Shown here piece by piece: positions 63,222-64,000 of a DNA stretch of 64,000 nt. Position 1 is the first letter of the stretch. Each line of letters starts with the position of its first letter. The notes below the pieces were generated by a model. It saw only the letters and a program-made list of their open reading frames with translations. It made no database searches and was not told where the DNA came from. The stretch is from Candidatus Gastranaerophilales bacterium (GTDB taxonomy: Bacteria; Cyanobacteriota; Vampirovibrionia; Gastranaerophilales; Gastranaerophilaceae), in assembly GCA_944326605.1 (NCBI GenBank), contig CALVEM010000007.1:47310-111309 (forward strand), in the 5' to 3' direction. Both the position numbers and the translations under genes were made by a program.

Positions 63222-63720
63222 AAGCAAGACCTAACGCTGCACCTATGCCTGTTCCCCATTTAAATTTGCTCCATTTAACGGATTTAAACGCGTCAGCACA
63301 AATATTGTCCATAAGATGTATGTTCTTTTTAAAGGTTTTAAAATTGTCATTAAAGTATTTTTTTAGAGTTTTTACGGAAGCGGGATCAGAAACTTTTTTG
63401 TCTATTTCCATACATTTTTTTGTTATGTCTTTTATATCGGCATTTACACCGCTTTCCTGTAAAATCATTTTACTTTCTGAGGAGAGAGAATTTTTTTCTA
63501 TTTCTTTAACGGCTTGAGCGAGTGACGCTATTTGAGAATTTGCTTCCTGTTTTTGGAGTTTAAAAGCTCTGTTAACAAATTCATCTTTAGTAACGGGTAT
63601 ATAATAAGCTGTCATACCTAAAAGTCCGCCGAATATTGTTGCTCCGACCTTACGTTTTTTTGAGGCTGCCGGTGAGATGTACATCATATTAGGATCAATT
63701 TGAGGAGAATTTACAGACAT
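63196..63720 (-). CDS. Hypothetical lineage-type membrane-associated protein
   Basis: 174 residues. Short hydrophobic segments at about 26-42 (GATIFGGLLGMTAYYIP) and 156-170 (GTGIGAALGLAFSL) flank a charged helical region (about 50-140). N-terminus MSVNSPQIDPNMMYISPAAS is polar. No family. Its start lies about 110 bases from cassette 4, divergent. Confidence 0.6.
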   Translation of the reverse strand: MSVNSPQIDPNMMYISPAASKKRKVGATIFGGLLGMTAYYIPVTKDEFVNRAFKLQKQEANSQIASLAQAVKEIEKNSLSSESKMILQESGVNADIKDITKKCMEIDKKVSDPASVKTLKKYFNDNFKTFKKNIHLMDNICADAFKSVKWSKFKWGTGIGAALGLAFSLMSSRD

Positions 63721-63831
63721 GATAGTTTCCTTTTTTTATAGGAAAACCCGTAAAAAAATTTTTTTGCTAGTGTTTTCAAAACAGAAAAAATATGTTACAA
63801 TATAGCTATTAAATATAAGGAAGGAGTAAAT

Positions 63832-63882
63832 ATGAAAAGATTATTAGAATTAATTGATAGCTTCGGGGGGGGGGCACTGTGA
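63832..63882 (+). CDS. Poly-G cassette 4: 16-residue peptide MKRLLELIDSFGGGAL
   Basis: ATG 63832 after AAGGAAGGAG, TTC, ten G, GCA CTG TGA. TACAAT (63796-63801 region) is a likely -10 box. With one more G the frame is open to the window end (about 41 codons) through the same repeat modules as at locus 1 and 3, so a pilin-like ORF may follow outside the window. Confidence 0.55.
   Translation: MKRLLELIDSFGGGAL
63865..63874 (+). repeat. Homopolymer tract G10 in cassette 4
   Basis: Ten consecutive G, same position as in cassettes 1-3. Confidence 0.9.
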
Positions 63883-64000
63883 GCTACTCCGGAAGCAAAG
63901 ACGCAACTGGATGCAAAGATGTCAAGAGGCAAAGATGCAAAGCCAGTATCGAAAACAATAATTCCCTCTCCCTCTGGGAGAGGGAGCAGTTGTGCGAGCA
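63883..64000 (+). repeat. Repeat mosaic after cassette 4, cut by the window edge
   Basis: GGAAGCAAAGACGCAACTGG and the CCCTCTCCCTCTGGGAGAGG block follow in the same order as in loci 1 and 3; the block runs off the end. Confidence 0.75.

Overview
The window looks like chromosomal DNA of a gut-type, non-photosynthetic relative of Cyanobacteria (Vampirovibrionia/'Melainabacteria', order Gastranaerophilales). This is an inference from: strong AT richness; six genes for prepilin-like proteins whose N-terminus reads close to FTLAEVLITLGIIGVVAAM, a signature I associate with this lineage; a GH57 branching enzyme; KdsA (so LPS is made); a YvcK with an N-terminal membrane segment; and many lineage-type hypothetical proteins.

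Layout. 1-6458: accessory block with a type III restriction-modification system (mod cut by the window edge, an Abi-alpha-like gene, res) and a large serine recombinase. 6.5-11.4 kb: membrane-anchored alpha/beta hydrolase, tRNA-Asp, a papain/transglutaminase-like protein, GH57 branching enzyme, rpsT. 11.4-19.3 kb: first poly-G cassette and pilin, a membrane-anchored degenerate HsdR-N-like protein, pxpA, yvcK-panB-panC. 19.3-21.6 kb: L10 leader, rplJ, rplL, second cassette and pilin. 21.6-26.2 kb: PD-(D/E)XK nuclease and a double UvrD-like helicase. 26.2-28.6 kb: small winged-helix gene, composite repeat element A, coaD, a coiled-coil gene. 28.8-32.6 kb: rpmG, tRNA-Trp, secE, nusG, rplK, rplA, third cassette and pilin. 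32.6-45.3 kb: kdsA, MBL hydrolase, pheS, pilin/XRE regulator pair, SIS isomerase, gatB, pilin, folP, lineage-specific proteins, radical SAM protein. 45.3-57.9 kb: cdd, orphan HicB, CtpA, exported and TPR proteins, DivIC/FtsB-like, RHH regulator, pilin, gltX, rsmH, FtsL-like, a degenerate GAF-HD-GYP protein. 58-63.7 kb: gyrB, composite element B, adk, map, a DUF429-like gene. The window ends in a fourth poly-G cassette.

Most genes are housekeeping (translation, CoA, folate, LPS, division). The unusual content is (i) four copies of a promoter-RBS-ATG cassette encoding a 16-residue peptide and carrying an identical G10 tract, with at least three placed just upstream of pilin-like ORFs so that one extra G would join the frames (locus 3 has an additional stop); (ii) two ~470-560 bp non-coding elements with 52-72 bp perfect terminal inverted repeats and a shared core in opposite orientations; (iii) a short palindromic repeat family that also appears inside reading frames, always in the same frame. 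No CRISPR array, rRNA or convincing replication origin was seen.
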